64,000 bases of DNA. Origin: Planctomycetaceae bacterium. GTDB lineage: Bacteria; Planctomycetota; Planctomycetia; Pirellulales; Lacipirellulaceae. The number at the start of each line of letters is the position of its first letter. The first letter of the stretch is position 1. The notes beneath the pieces are model-generated. The model was not told where the DNA came from, did not search any database, and saw only the letters and a program-made list of their open reading frames with translations. The stretch covers positions 372,001-436,000 of the forward strand of contig PABB01000067.1 in assembly GCA_002702655.1 (NCBI GenBank), in the 5' to 3' direction. Below are positions 40,835 to 52,060 of the stretch, piece after piece. The position numbers were made by a program, and so were the translations under genes.

Positions 40835-42121
40835 CTATTTCGCCGCGAACCCGGTCGATTCGATGATTTCGCGCACCCGCTGGTGAGACACGTTGCCCCG
40901 GACCGTCGCGTGCTGCGGGTCGAGCGAGACGCTCACCGCTGCCACGCCGGGCTCGGCTTGCAGGGCGTCGGTCACGCGATTGACGCACGACTGGCAGTGC
41001 ATGCCGTCGATCGCAACCTGAATCGCGTCGGCGTCGGAGGCTCCCCCGTCCGCTGATGAGGCGGGCGCGTCGTCGGTGCAACTGCGGCACTCGCCGGCGG
41101 CTGCGGCTCTGGGACCGGCAAGTCTGCGGCGCGCCTCCTGCAACGCAAAGTAAGCCGTCAACGCCAGCAGCGCCACGGCCGACGCGACGGCCCACCACGG
41201 ATGGCCGTGCTCGTGCAACAGCGACTGTTCGCCGACGCCCGTCAGCAGCCAGTTGAACAGCAACCCGAACGCGACGCTGCCGACGATGATGGTGGCCAAG
41301 TAGACCGTCAGCGCCCGGCGGCCGAGCGTCTTGGCGACCGCGCCGATCGTGGCCACGTTGGTCGCGGGGCCGGCCATCAAGAACACCAGCGCCGCGCCCG
41401 TCGGCAGTCCCGCGGCCACCAGCGCTGCCGCCATCGGCACGCTCGCAGTAGCGCACACGTACAGTGGCAGCGACACGGCCAGCGCCGCCAGCATCGCCGG
41501 CAAACCGCCGTAGCGTCCCAGTCCGGCCAGGGCCGTCTCGGGCAACAGCGTCGTGATGGCCGCCGAAGCGAGCACGCCGAACACGAGCCATTTCCAAATC
41601 GACTCGAGGATCATCAGCGCGTGATCGGCGAAGGCGCGCCAACTGCGATTTCGAGTGGACGGCGCGGGCGTCGCGTGGGGATCGACCACTGGCAGACTGG
41701 ACAAGCCGGAACCAGCGCTACTCTCCTCGCCGGCGTCGGCTAACCAGCCGCCCACCAGCCCGGTCGCCAGTGCTGCGAACACCTTGAAGATCGCGAACGG
41801 CCAGCCCAAAAACGAGGAGGTCACCAGCACCGAATCGACGCCGGTCTGCGGGGTGGCGATGAGAAACCCCACGGCCGCCCCGTCGCTGGCGCCGGCCTGC
41901 TTCATGCCCAACCCCACGGGAATCACGCCGCAGGAGCACAACGGCAGCGGGACGCCCAGCAGCACGCTCTTGGCGACGCCGCGGCGCCCGCGCAGGTGGC
42001 GCTGCACGAAATCGGCGGGCAGCAGCACGTGCAGTGCTCCCGCCGCGGCCGCACCCAACAGCAACCAGGGCGCAAGTTCCAGCAAGATTTCCCAGACGGA
42101 TTGGAAGTAGGCGGCGACCAT
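40835..42121 (-). CDS. SO_0444/ArsP-type permease with C-terminal heavy-metal domain
   Basis: 428 residues. Multiple membrane segments carry the DUF318 permease motifs (VPLPLCSCGVIPVGLG, ATPQTGVDSVLVTSSFLG, LVFLMAGPATNVATI). After ~300 there is a soluble linker and a C-terminal HMA domain with the metal-binding GMHCQSC. Members of the group export copper/zinc or organoarsenicals; the HMA fusion favours a soft-metal role. It starts 3 nt after the hydrolase gene stop, in a three-gene unit with that and a secreted protein. Confidence 0.92.
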   Translation of the reverse strand: MVAAYFQSVWEILLELAPWLLLGAAAAGALHVLLPADFVQRHLRGRRGVAKSVLLGVPLPLCSCGVIPVGLGMKQAGASDGAAVGFLIATPQTGVDSVLVTSSFLGWPFAIFKVFAALATGLVGGWLADAGEESSAGSGLSSLPVVDPHATPAPSTRNRSWRAFADHALMILESIWKWLVFGVLASAAITTLLPETALAGLGRYGGLPAMLAALAVSLPLYVCATASVPMAAALVAAGLPTGAALVFLMAGPATNVATIGAVAKTLGRRALTVYLATIIVGSVAFGLLFNWLLTGVGEQSLLHEHGHPWWAVASAVALLALTAYFALQEARRRLAGPRAAAAGECRSCTDDAPASSADGGASDADAIQVAIDGMHCQSCVNRVTDALQAEPGVAAVSVSLDPQHATVRGNVSHQRVREIIESTGFAAK

Positions 42122-42124
42122 GCC

Positions 42125-43177
42125 CTATCTTACCGCCGGCGTGGGCGTCAATTCTACTGCACTGTCGGCGGGGACGGGTTCGGGCAGCAGCGTCGGCCCC
42201 GGTTCAGGCGACTCGGCCAGAGGAGAACCGTTGGCGGCGACGCAGCGCAGCACCTCGTCCGTGTGCCAGATCAGGGTCGACAGGTGTCCCGCGCGGGCAA
42301 ACACCGTCAGGTCGCTGCCGGGCAGTTGGCCATGCAGCCAATGCGCCATCGCGACGGGGGCTACCTCGTCTTCGCACCCGTGGTAGATGGCGATGGGCAC
42401 GCCGGCAGCCTCGGCGACGGGGAAGCCCCAGCAGGCGCCCAACAGCTGCGCATCGTGCAGCGGGCCGTCGGGGCCGCACAGCGTGGCTTCCTTCAGCGTG
42501 CCGATCACTTCGCGTTTCAACTCGGGATCGCAGAGGACCAACTGCCGATCCGACTCCGACCACGACTTGGCGACCATCTTCAACACCTTGTCGGGCTTGC
42601 GATCGACCTTGCGGCCCATCATGCCGACGCCCAGTCGGGCCAGACGGGGACGCCGATCGATGAAGTCGAGCGAGCGGCTCGCGGCGGTGCGCGGCGCGGG
42701 CGCCTCGGGCGGTGCGTAGCCCGAGGCGATGACGACCTGCTCGACGCGATCGGGAAAGGCCCGCGCGGTCGCCAGAGCGTAGGGCGTGCCCCCCGACATG
42801 GCGAGAATGCTGAACCGCGCGCCGGGGCCCTCGACCGCGGCGACCAACTGGTCGACGTCGCACGGCCAGTCCAGAATGCGCCGGCCCGGCTGGAAGGTCG
42901 ACCGCCCCAGACCAGGGCGGCTGGGGGTGATCAGCCGGATGCTTGCGGAGCGCAGGTTCTCCTGCACGATCCGCGCGTCGCGACACGAGCCCGGCGTGCC
43001 GTGGAAAAACAGCACCAACCGTCCGTCGGGAGCGCCGTAGTCCGTGTAGTGCAGTTGCCGGCCGTCGGACAGGCGCACGTAGCCCTCGTTAGCCGTGGCG
43101 GGCGAGGCCGTCGCCAAGGTCAAACTCGCAACGACCAGCGCGGCTGCGCGCATCAAGCGGAAGAAACTCGTCGTCAT
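42125..43177 (-). CDS. Exported alpha/beta hydrolase
   Basis: 350 residues, with a signal (ALVVASLTLATASPATA) and an alpha/beta hydrolase core: FFHGTPGS, a nucleophile elbow in SILAMSGGTPYAL, an Asp-bearing strand and a late His in AGHLSTL. Substrate unknown. It begins 34 nt after the upstream secreted-protein gene and its stop is 3 nt before the permease gene. ATG at 43177. Confidence 0.87.
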   Translation of the reverse strand: MTTSFFRLMRAAALVVASLTLATASPATANEGYVRLSDGRQLHYTDYGAPDGRLVLFFHGTPGSCRDARIVQENLRSASIRLITPSRPGLGRSTFQPGRRILDWPCDVDQLVAAVEGPGARFSILAMSGGTPYALATARAFPDRVEQVVIASGYAPPEAPAPRTAASRSLDFIDRRPRLARLGVGMMGRKVDRKPDKVLKMVAKSWSESDRQLVLCDPELKREVIGTLKEATLCGPDGPLHDAQLLGACWGFPVAEAAGVPIAIYHGCEDEVAPVAMAHWLHGQLPGSDLTVFARAGHLSTLIWHTDEVLRCVAANGSPLAESPEPGPTLLPEPVPADSAVELTPTPAVR

Positions 43178-43211
43178 CGTGGTTGCCAATCTCGGCGCCT
43201 TCTCTGCTGTG

Positions 43212-44078
43212 TCATCTGTCCCGTACGGCCGCCGGCCCTGGCGCCTTGTCCGTCGCGCTGGCCAACTCGTCCACGGGAGCGGGCGGCGGTCCGACCGCGC
43301 GGCGGAACATCTCGCCCAGGTCAATGTCGGCGACGCGTTGGTTCAGTCTCCCCAGATGATCGGCCACGCATTGGTCGAACGAACTGGTCACGCGGTCGCG
43401 GGTCTGGGTCAGCGCGAGTTGCTCGGCGCACGGTCGCGACTCGTCAATCTTACGCCACGCCACGCGGCGGATCAGCCGCCGGCCGACCCGGGCGTTGACG
43501 CGGACCCCGCGAGTTCGCAACTGGACCGTACCATCATAACTTGCCGGTTCTGCGGTGAAACGCATTCCGTCGAAGGCCACCCGCACGTGGCACGTGAAGG
43601 GCATGGTCGACTCGCTGTGCACCTGCACGGGGCCTTGTGTGCTGCGGGTGTGCGAAACGGTGCGCCCAGTGAGCGTCAACAGAAAGACCACCCGCTTGTC
43701 GGTGCTCTCGGCGTCGAGTTGCTGCATGGTCACCCGTCCGGACGTGCGCGCCGTGCCGCGGGCTCGCGTACCCATCACCGCTCGGTCGACCGGCGACTGC
43801 TGGTTGACGGGCTTGTCGACCAGCCCCGCGAACCAGTCGCCCCCCAGCTGGGCGCAGATCTGCAGCAGCGTCGGCTTGGCTTCCTGGATCTGATCGGCCA
43901 CGACGTCAACGGCGGCGTCGCCAGCTATGGCGCCGGCAATGACGATTTCCGCGGCCGCTTTCAACGGCGAGCCCGGATCGTCCTCGGCGCAGCAGCGCGG
44001 GACCGCGACCCACGGCGACGTGAGTAAGATCAGCCCGAGGAAGGGGCCCGGCAATGAAGTGAAGCGGCGAGCGGTCAT
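43212..44078 (-). CDS. Exported protein, function unknown
   Basis: 288 residues. An export signal (PGPFLGLILLTSPWVAVPRC) precedes a mature part with no domain I know; it has repeated strand-like segments (TCHVRVAFDGMRFTAEPASY, TVQLRTRGVRVNARVGRRLI). It heads the unit with the hydrolase and permease, so a metal or envelope-stress role is possible but unproven. The ATG at 44078 is preferred; the upstream frame is Arg/Ala-rich and unlikely. Confidence 0.75.
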   Translation of the reverse strand: MTARRFTSLPGPFLGLILLTSPWVAVPRCCAEDDPGSPLKAAAEIVIAGAIAGDAAVDVVADQIQEAKPTLLQICAQLGGDWFAGLVDKPVNQQSPVDRAVMGTRARGTARTSGRVTMQQLDAESTDKRVVFLLTLTGRTVSHTRSTQGPVQVHSESTMPFTCHVRVAFDGMRFTAEPASYDGTVQLRTRGVRVNARVGRRLIRRVAWRKIDESRPCAEQLALTQTRDRVTSSFDQCVADHLGRLNQRVADIDLGEMFRRAVGPPPAPVDELASATDKAPGPAAVRDR

Positions 44079-44244
44079 AGCGTCACTTCGACTGGCAAAT
44101 TCGGGGCCGGCGGGCGACGCTGGACATGCTGCGCGGGATGTGCTGGAGTTTTGGGCCACTGGGCGGCAACGTACGCCACGGAGTTGGCTCGGCAACGAGC
44201 AGGCTGGACGGGCGGCGTACACTCACGCGGTGCCCAAACGACGG

Positions 44245-44277
44245 CAGCCCCGGTCTGCGGGGGGCAGGCCGGGGCTG
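44245..44277. terminator. Terminator-like hairpin after the RRM gene
   Basis: CAGCCCCGG (44245-44253) pairs with 44269-44277, with a GC-rich loop. It lies between the RRM gene and the upstream end of the secreted-protein operon. The T-run is weak. Confidence 0.55.
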
Positions 44278-44312
44278 TCGTACTCGATCAAATTGTTCGT
44301 CAGTCGCGCCGG

Positions 44313-44642
44313 TTACCAGCGACCGCCGCCGCCGCCGCCACCGCCGCCGCGGTAGCCGCCGCGTCCGCCGCCACCGCCGCCGCCATACCCGCCGCGGTCG
44401 GGTTTCGGCCGCGCCTCGTTGACGGTCAACGTGCGACCGTCGACGGCCTTGCCGTGCATGCCTTCGATGGCCGCACGACCATCGTCGTCATTGTTCATCG
44501 TGACGAACGCAAAGCCGCGCGGCCGGCCGGTTTCGCGATCGTTGATGATTGCCACTTCCTGCACCTCTCCAAAGGCGGCAAACTCGGCCTGCAGGGTCTC
44601 CTGCGTCGTTTGATAGGAGAGGTTGCCCACGTACAGCTTCAT
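44313..44642 (-). CDS. Glycine-rich RRM RNA-binding protein
   Basis: 109 residues: an RNA recognition motif (RNP2 LYVGNLS at 3-9, RNP1 RGFAFVTM near 42-49) and a Gly-rich tail (GGYGGGGGGG, ending RW). This layout is typical of bacterial cold-responsive RNA chaperones. Long upstream noncoding sequence (44643-45186) may carry a regulated 5' leader. The gene is complete. Confidence 0.95.
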   Translation of the reverse strand: MKLYVGNLSYQTTQETLQAEFAAFGEVQEVAIINDRETGRPRGFAFVTMNNDDDGRAAIEGMHGKAVDGRTLTVNEARPKPDRGGYGGGGGGGRGGYRGGGGGGGGGRW

Positions 44643-45186
44643 CGAACCGTTGCTCCAAAGCCCGCGCGGGCGCGACGAACGTCAACAGCGCGAAACGCGA
44701 TTCGTGAGAATGGCGCAACGGACGGAAGTCGCACGACAGGCACCGGCGGTTAGCGGATCGGGAGGAAACGGCGCGAGCCCCGGTGCGCCGCGAGAGTTGC
44801 CGACCCGCTCTATCTACAAATGCAAACTCCCACCTCGTGCGACTGAAACGAATGGGCGATCAGCGGGGCAACGACGCGGCAACGAGAAAACGATCGCACG
44901 GTCGGAGTCCGAAAAATTTTTCGCTAAAACACCCGGCGTTCCGTATTGTACTGCTGCCGCAGGGCATGTCGAGAAAATTCTTTTGCGCGTGTCAAGGGGG
45001 CAACTGAAAGGCTCCTTCTGCGGCGAAATGGCCCGTTGGCCCGCTGCGCGCTTCTGCCGCGACGCACCCCAGGCTATGCTGGGCAGCCATGCCAGCCGCA
45101 CGGTCGTCGCCCTGAAGATCGGCTGGCGCCGCTTGTCACGCTCCTCTGCCACTCGTCCTCGCATCGGTTGCCGCCGGAGTCTTGCC
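44643..45186. other. Intergenic region upstream of the RRM gene
   Basis: 544 nt between the divergent RRM and DUF485 genes. No gene is supported. The RRM side should carry a promoter and perhaps a cold-responsive leader (family knowledge of such genes); I see no clear hairpin by eye. Confidence 0.5.
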
Positions 45187-45461
45187 TTGAATCAATCTCG
45201 CAATGCGCGCATCGGGCTGTGGCTCTGCGCGCTGTATATCGTGCTGTATGGCGGATTCGTGCTAATTGGCGCGTTTCGCCCCCAGTGGATGGAACGCACT
45301 CCGTGGATGGGCGTCAATCTGGCCATCTGGTACGGATTCGCACTGATCGGCGTCGCCATCGTGCTGGCCATGGCCTACGGCTGGGCGTGTCGCGAGGGCG
45401 CACCCGGCGCCCGGCGTAATCAGCCGACCGCCCCTGACGACGCCAGCCAGGAGGCGCCGCA

Positions 45462-45465
<4 letters not shown>
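45187..45465 (+). CDS. DUF485 small membrane protein
   Basis: 92 residues with two membrane helices (LWLCALYIVLYGGFVLIGAF and the stretch following WMGVNLAIWYG) and a short hydrophilic tail. DUF485 proteins are encoded before acetate-type sodium/solute symporters (actP operons) and may help them. The TTG at 45187 is preferred: GGAG is ~7 nt upstream and the family start NQSRNARIGLW follows. The gene overlaps the symporter by 4 nt (ATGA). Confidence 0.85.
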
Positions 45466-47426
<1,961 letters not shown>

Positions 47427-47464
47427 ACTCACGCAGTGGTTCAGGCCAGTTCGTCAGCGCCCAC

Positions 47465-47501
47465 AAAAAAAGCCGATCGCTGGTCGCCCAGCGATCGGCT
47501 T
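47465..47501 (-). terminator. Rho-independent terminator
   Basis: A perfect 13-bp stem, AGCCGATCGCTGG (47471-47483) with 47488-47500 and a 4-nt loop, followed on the minus strand by a run of six T. Terminates the small basic protein gene; it may also serve the convergent symporter gene. Confidence 0.85.
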
Positions 47502-47545
47502 GGTATTTGGTCTCGGCGGCTCTCGCGGGCGTCCCGCGCACCGGC

Positions 47546-47752
47546 TTACTTCTTGTCGTCGTCGTCCTTGGCCTTCTTCTTTTTCTTCTTCATCGAAAGC
47601 TTCTTGACGCGCACCTTGGGCAGGCCGAGGGGGGACTGGCCTTCTTGCCAGCGTTCCATTTCCTTGAGCTTCTCGACGCGTTCGGCGCGGGTCAGCACGC
47701 TCCGGGAACCGGTGGCGCCGCGGCGGACTTTCAGGCTTTTGTCGATGGTCAT
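47546..47752 (-). CDS. Small basic protein (TIGR04137-like)
   Basis: 68 residues, with a conserved start MTIDKSLKVRRGATGSRSVL, then TRAERVEKLKEMERWQEG and a poly-Lys/Asp end (KKKKKKAKDDDDKK). This family occurs in planctomycetes, verrucomicrobia and chlamydiae; it is probably a nucleic-acid-binding or ribosome-linked protein, function unproven. The ATG at 47752 is used; the longer frame adds 28 residues without support. Confidence 0.9.
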   Translation of the reverse strand: MTIDKSLKVRRGATGSRSVLTRAERVEKLKEMERWQEGQSPLGLPKVRVKKLSMKKKKKKAKDDDDKK

Positions 47753-48142
47753 GGCGGGGTCTCCTGGGACTCGCCGGGCGACGCGGGAGTGAAGGCGTCG
47801 CCGATTTGAGCCGCAAATTTCGTGGATTCTCGACAATCGTGTTATGGAGTCGGCAACCGCCGCGCTCCCAGTGCCGGAGCCGGCGTGAGTTGCCGCACGC
47901 AGTCAGATGGGCCCTGCCGGGGACGATGGTCGCCGCAGCGGGGCAAGCCCAGTATTATAGGAAGCCCGGCGAACCCCTGCAATCGGGGCATTCTCCGGGA
48001 AAACGCGTCAAAATGGGGGCGTCTCGCGCCGCGTGCCCCGGCCCTGTCAGCCGGGCGAATCCGCGGCGGCCCGCTCCCCGCCCGCTCGTAGAGCCGTGGC
48101 GCGCCTTCGCTGATCTCTTCAAGTTCCTCCGTGAGAGCCCCG
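47753..48142. other. Intergenic region upstream of the small basic protein gene
   Basis: 390 nt between divergent genes. It contains no long open frame that makes sense and no strong repeat; it must hold both promoters. A run TTATAGGAAGCCC near 47955 could include a -10 element. Confidence 0.45.
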
Positions 48143-48853
48143 ATGAAATCCACGATTCTCGCCGTCGTCGCCGCGTCGCTGACCCTGCTGCCGGCCCCTG
48201 CCCTCGCCGAGTTGCCGCAGCTGTATGCCGACGATTTCGAGCAAGGCATGGATCACTGGCAAACGACAGACCCTGACCCGGCCAAGCCGTTCTGGAAGCT
48301 GGTCGAAGCGGAAAGCCCCGCGGGCAAGGCCAGCCGCGTGTTGCGCGTGACCGGCCCCAGCGACTATCAGCCGCCGGTTCGCAGCCCGCATAGCATCGCG
48401 TTGTTGAAGGACGTGGTGGTGGGCGACTTCGAACTGACGGTGAAAGTGCAGAACACCCGGCCTGACGCCGGCCCGCACCGCGACCTGTGCGTGTTCTGGG
48501 GCTACCAGGACCCGGCGCACTTCTATTACGTGCACCTGGGGGCCCGGTCCGATCCGCATGCCTGCCAGATCTTCATCGTCAACGACGAACCTCGCACGGC
48601 GATCACCACCAAGACCGCCAAGGGTACGCCGTGGAAAAACGGGTGGCACACGGTCAAGGTGGTTCGCAACATCGAGGACGGGGCGATGGAAGTCTACTTC
48701 GACGACATGGACAAGCCGTTGATGGCCGCCGAGGACAAGACGTTCACGTGGGGGCAGGTCGGCCTGGGCACGTTCGACGATCATGGCAACTTCGACGACT
48801 TCCAACTCCGCGGCGAGAAGCTCCAGCGCCCCGCACAGCGACAGCAGCAGTAG
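48143..48853 (+). CDS. Exported laminin-G/family 16-like protein
   Basis: 236 residues. A signal (AVVAASLTLLPAPALA) is followed by a beta-sandwich pattern of the DUF1080/concanavalin-like type (DDFEQGMDHWQTTD, DFELTVKVQNTRPDAGPHRD, GARSDPHACQIFIVNDEP, WHTVKVVRNIEDG). Such domains bind or cut sugar polymers; no catalytic pair is visible, so binding is as likely as hydrolysis. ATG at 48143. Confidence 0.82.
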   Translation: MKSTILAVVAASLTLLPAPALAELPQLYADDFEQGMDHWQTTDPDPAKPFWKLVEAESPAGKASRVLRVTGPSDYQPPVRSPHSIALLKDVVVGDFELTVKVQNTRPDAGPHRDLCVFWGYQDPAHFYYVHLGARSDPHACQIFIVNDEPRTAITTKTAKGTPWKNGWHTVKVVRNIEDGAMEVYFDDMDKPLMAAEDKTFTWGQVGLGTFDDHGNFDDFQLRGEKLQRPAQRQQQ

Positions 48854-48961
48854 CGCCCCGGTCGCGAGCGACGACCGTATCGACTACCCTGCAGACTGGC
48901 CGTTCGCTGACGGCCGTTGCCAATTCGCCCTTGGCGTTCCGCACCAACCAGGGGGCTTCTC

Positions 48962-50623
48962 ATGGATCTCCGCGCCGCGTGTCGCCGGCAGTGGTCACGC
49001 TTTTCGTTCTTCGGACTCGCTTTCGGCACGCTGTTCTTCGCCGCGGCGCTGACGCCCTCGCTGCTGCCGCGTCCCTACGTGGTGCAAGGCATTCTGGCCG
49101 GCATGGCGCTGGCGGTGGGGTACGCCTGCGGCGTGGGCGCGGTCTGGTTGTGGCAGTGGTTGGAGCTGCCCCGCCCTGGCGAGAAGCTCGACCGCACCGC
49201 TCGGCAGGTCACCACGGCGGCAGTGGCGGTGGTTGTCGTCGCGTTTCTGTGGCGGATGACGGTCTGGCAGAACTCGATTCGCGAGCGGATGGCGATGCCG
49301 CGGTTGGAGACCGCGTACCCGCTGCGGGTCTGCGCGATCGCCATCGTGGTCGCAGTGCTCATTGTGCTGTTTTCCCGCGCGGTGATTGGGGCGTGCCATT
49401 GGACCTCAGCCAAACTGCACCGCGCGTTGCCGCGGCGGATTGCCACGGCCCTGGGCGCAACGGTTGTGTTGGTCCTGCTGCTGCTGGCCGCGAACGATTT
49501 GATTCTCAAAAGTCTGCTGGGCTTTGCCGACGGGCTCGCCCTGCGCTACGACCGGGCGGTCGACGACGGAATCACCGCGCCCACCGACCCGCTTGCCTGC
49601 GGCAGCGACGAGTCGCTCATCAGTTGGAACGTGATCGGCCGGCAGGGCAAGTCATTCGTCGCCGGCGGTCCGACGCAAGACGACATCAGCGAGTTCTGGG
49701 GCCGCGACGTCCCTCGGCCGCTGCGGGTGTACGCGGGGCTCGACGCAGCGCCGACGACCGAATCGCGGGCGCAGATCGTCCTGGACGAGTTGCAGCGCGT
49801 CGGCGGGTTCGACCGCCGCGTGCTGATCGTCGCCACGCCCACCGGCACGGGGTGGCTCGACCCGGGGGCCGTCGACACGGTCGAGTTTATCCACGGCGGC
49901 GACACCGCGATTGTCAGCATGCAGTATTCCTACCTGCCCAGTTGGATGACGATCCTGGTCGACCCCCAGCAGGCGCGCATCGCCGCTCAAGCGCTGTTCG
50001 ACGAAATCTACGGCCATTGGACCACGCTCCCGCCCGACGAGCGGCCCGAGTTGTATTTGCACGGATTGAGCCTGGGCGCCTTTGGCTCGGAAACCTCGGC
50101 CGACTTGATCACGCTGCTGGAGGATCCAATTCAAGGCGCGTTGTACAGCGGCGCGCCCTTCCCTAGCCGCGTGTGGCGCAAGATCGTCGACCACCGCAAC
50201 GAGGGGACGCCCGAGTGGTTGCCGCGGTTCCGCGACGGGGCGATGATTCGTTTCACGGGCCGCGAGAATTCGCTCGACGAGGCGGGCGATCATTGGGGGC
50301 CGTTGCGGGTTGTGTACATCCAGCATCCCAGCGACCCGATGGTGTGGTTCTCGCCCACGTTGCCCTGGCATCGGCCGGCCTGGCTCGACGAGCCGCGCGG
50401 CGCCGACGTGTCGCCCTACCTGAAGTGGCGCCCGCTGGTCACCTTTCTGCAGATCGCCTGGGACCTGCCCATGGCCACCAGCGTGCCGGTGGGTTACGGT
50501 CACAACTACGCCCCGACCAGCTACATCGACGGCTGGGTGGCGGTCACGGCGCCCGAGGAGTGGGACGACGCGCAAACTCAAAGGTTGCAGGAGCGGTTCC
50601 AGGGCGTGGTCAACAAGCCGTGA
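48962..50623 (+). CDS. Membrane-anchored alpha/beta hydrolase (Abhydrolase_9-like)
   Basis: 553 residues. Three or four membrane helices in the first ~190 residues lead to a hydrolase domain with the nucleophile elbow GLSLGAFGS and strands such as RVLIVATPTGTGW. The family (DUF2319/Abhydrolase_9) is widespread in actinobacteria and planctomycetes; the substrate is unknown. The ATG at 48962 gives the conserved start. It is convergent with the next gene. Confidence 0.87.
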   Translation: MDLRAACRRQWSRFSFFGLAFGTLFFAAALTPSLLPRPYVVQGILAGMALAVGYACGVGAVWLWQWLELPRPGEKLDRTARQVTTAAVAVVVVAFLWRMTVWQNSIRERMAMPRLETAYPLRVCAIAIVVAVLIVLFSRAVIGACHWTSAKLHRALPRRIATALGATVVLVLLLLAANDLILKSLLGFADGLALRYDRAVDDGITAPTDPLACGSDESLISWNVIGRQGKSFVAGGPTQDDISEFWGRDVPRPLRVYAGLDAAPTTESRAQIVLDELQRVGGFDRRVLIVATPTGTGWLDPGAVDTVEFIHGGDTAIVSMQYSYLPSWMTILVDPQQARIAAQALFDEIYGHWTTLPPDERPELYLHGLSLGAFGSETSADLITLLEDPIQGALYSGAPFPSRVWRKIVDHRNEGTPEWLPRFRDGAMIRFTGRENSLDEAGDHWGPLRVVYIQHPSDPMVWFSPTLPWHRPAWLDEPRGADVSPYLKWRPLVTFLQIAWDLPMATSVPVGYGHNYAPTSYIDGWVAVTAPEEWDDAQTQRLQERFQGVVNKP

Positions 50624-50640
50624 TGCCGGGATCGCACAAC

Positions 50641-51558
50641 TCACGCCAGCGCGACGCCCGCCAGCACCTCGTCGACCGACATGTGCATCGGAATTACCGG
50701 GTTCAGGTGGTGGCATACGCCCGGGACGGTCTCGTGGGGAATTTCCAACTGCGAGTTGATCCGGCCCAGCATGTCGAGCCCGCCCAGGAACTGGTGCCGG
50801 CGACGGAAGCGGTCGTGCAGCGACACCACGGCGCCCAGCGTGACGATAGTCAACTGCTCGTCGAGCGGGTGTGAGTGGGCGTCCATCTGGTGGGCAAAGT
50901 GCCGCAGCGCGAAGCTGATCAGCAGATTGCCCTTGCTGTGTCCCAGCACGAGCCGCAGCTTGGGATTGACCGTCAGGATGTCGTACAGCGTGCCAATGTC
51001 GGTCGACTGGTCGAGCCCCAGCGCTACGCCGTGCGCGGCGGGTGTCTCTTCTGCGGACTTTTCTGCACACATTTCGGCAGTCGACGCTTGCACATCCTGC
51101 CACGCGGCGGCCACGTTGTTCGCGAGCGATTCGATCTGCCGCCAGGCGCGGTCGATCGCGCCGTAGAAGAACCAGCCGCCCAGTCCTTCGATGATGACGT
51201 CGGTGATTCCGTAGCCCGAAACAATCGCGGCCACGTCCATGTCGTAGTGGCCGGCCACGTTGCGAGCCAGGGCCGCCGCGCCCAGCACCGAACTGCCGAC
51301 ACCGGCGACGACGACGGCCTGCGCCGGGTCGGATTCGCCGGTGATGAATTGCAGGGCATTCGCGTAATGCCGCAGCGGACCGGCGCCGCGCGGCGGGACG
51401 ACCAGCACCGAGCCCTCGCGATCGACCAGCGGCGACAGTTGGGCCGTCTCCTGCTTGTCGAGAGCGCCGACGTCATAAAACGCGGCGTCGACGAATTGGT
51501 TGCGCTCCTTCCAGGGAGCAGTCAGGACGTTGCCGAGTTCATTGGCAATGCGATTCAT
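50641..51558 (-). CDS. Alpha/beta hydrolase-like protein, function unknown
   Basis: 305 residues. A nucleophile elbow GHSKGN occurs in LRLVLGHSKGNLLISFAL, and an early hydrophobic segment VVVAGVGSSVLGAAALA could be a membrane or core strand. The overall family is uncertain; it could be a lipase-like or PHB-depolymerase-like fold. No signal peptide. It lies alone, converging with the Abhydrolase_9 gene 17 nt away. Confidence 0.72.
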   Translation of the reverse strand: MNRIANELGNVLTAPWKERNQFVDAAFYDVGALDKQETAQLSPLVDREGSVLVVPPRGAGPLRHYANALQFITGESDPAQAVVVAGVGSSVLGAAALARNVAGHYDMDVAAIVSGYGITDVIIEGLGGWFFYGAIDRAWRQIESLANNVAAAWQDVQASTAEMCAEKSAEETPAAHGVALGLDQSTDIGTLYDILTVNPKLRLVLGHSKGNLLISFALRHFAHQMDAHSHPLDEQLTIVTLGAVVSLHDRFRRRHQFLGGLDMLGRINSQLEIPHETVPGVCHHLNPVIPMHMSVDEVLAGVALA

Positions 51559-52060
51559 GGCGGGAGCCCTTGGCTGATTGGATCCCAGCGGGGGCGGGGA
51601 TGGTTGGTGCGTCCGGACGATTGCGGCGACCCGCGGCGCACCGGACGCTGGAGTATCCAGAATACGGGGCTGCTCGGCCGGACGGCCAAGCGGCCGGATG
51701 GTGTGGGTCGTCTTGTCGATGGCGCCTCCCAGTGACGAGCGGAGGCGAGATTCAGCGGCCGATCACGCACACCGGATCGTGCGGCATGGCGGAAGGAAGG
51801 CCGGCCCGTTGAACTGCTGCAATCAAAGCGCCGGTGCTGGGCATAATCGCGGCAAACGCCATGCCTGCCGCCCTGCCGGTCGCCGGACCGACGATCAATT
51901 GGTCGCAGACGCCGAGGAGCAAGCGCGATTACCGCCGCCAGTGCGGGCTGGCTGGCCCGCGAAGGCAGCTCGCGGTGTGTGCATCTGACACACGCCCCGC
52001 GGGCGGCAGTGCGCCGAATCCGCTCGCTCTGTTCGGCCGGACGTCTCTGCCGCGAAGACG
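51559..52060. other. Intergenic region with CCGGAC palindromes
   Basis: 502 nt between the end of the beta-helix gene and the start of the hydrolase-like gene. It contains a GGCCGGACGGCC-AAG-CGGCCGG palindrome near 51675-51697, related in style to 11954-12022, and a GCGTCCGG/CCGGACGC pair. No gene seen. Confidence 0.5.
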
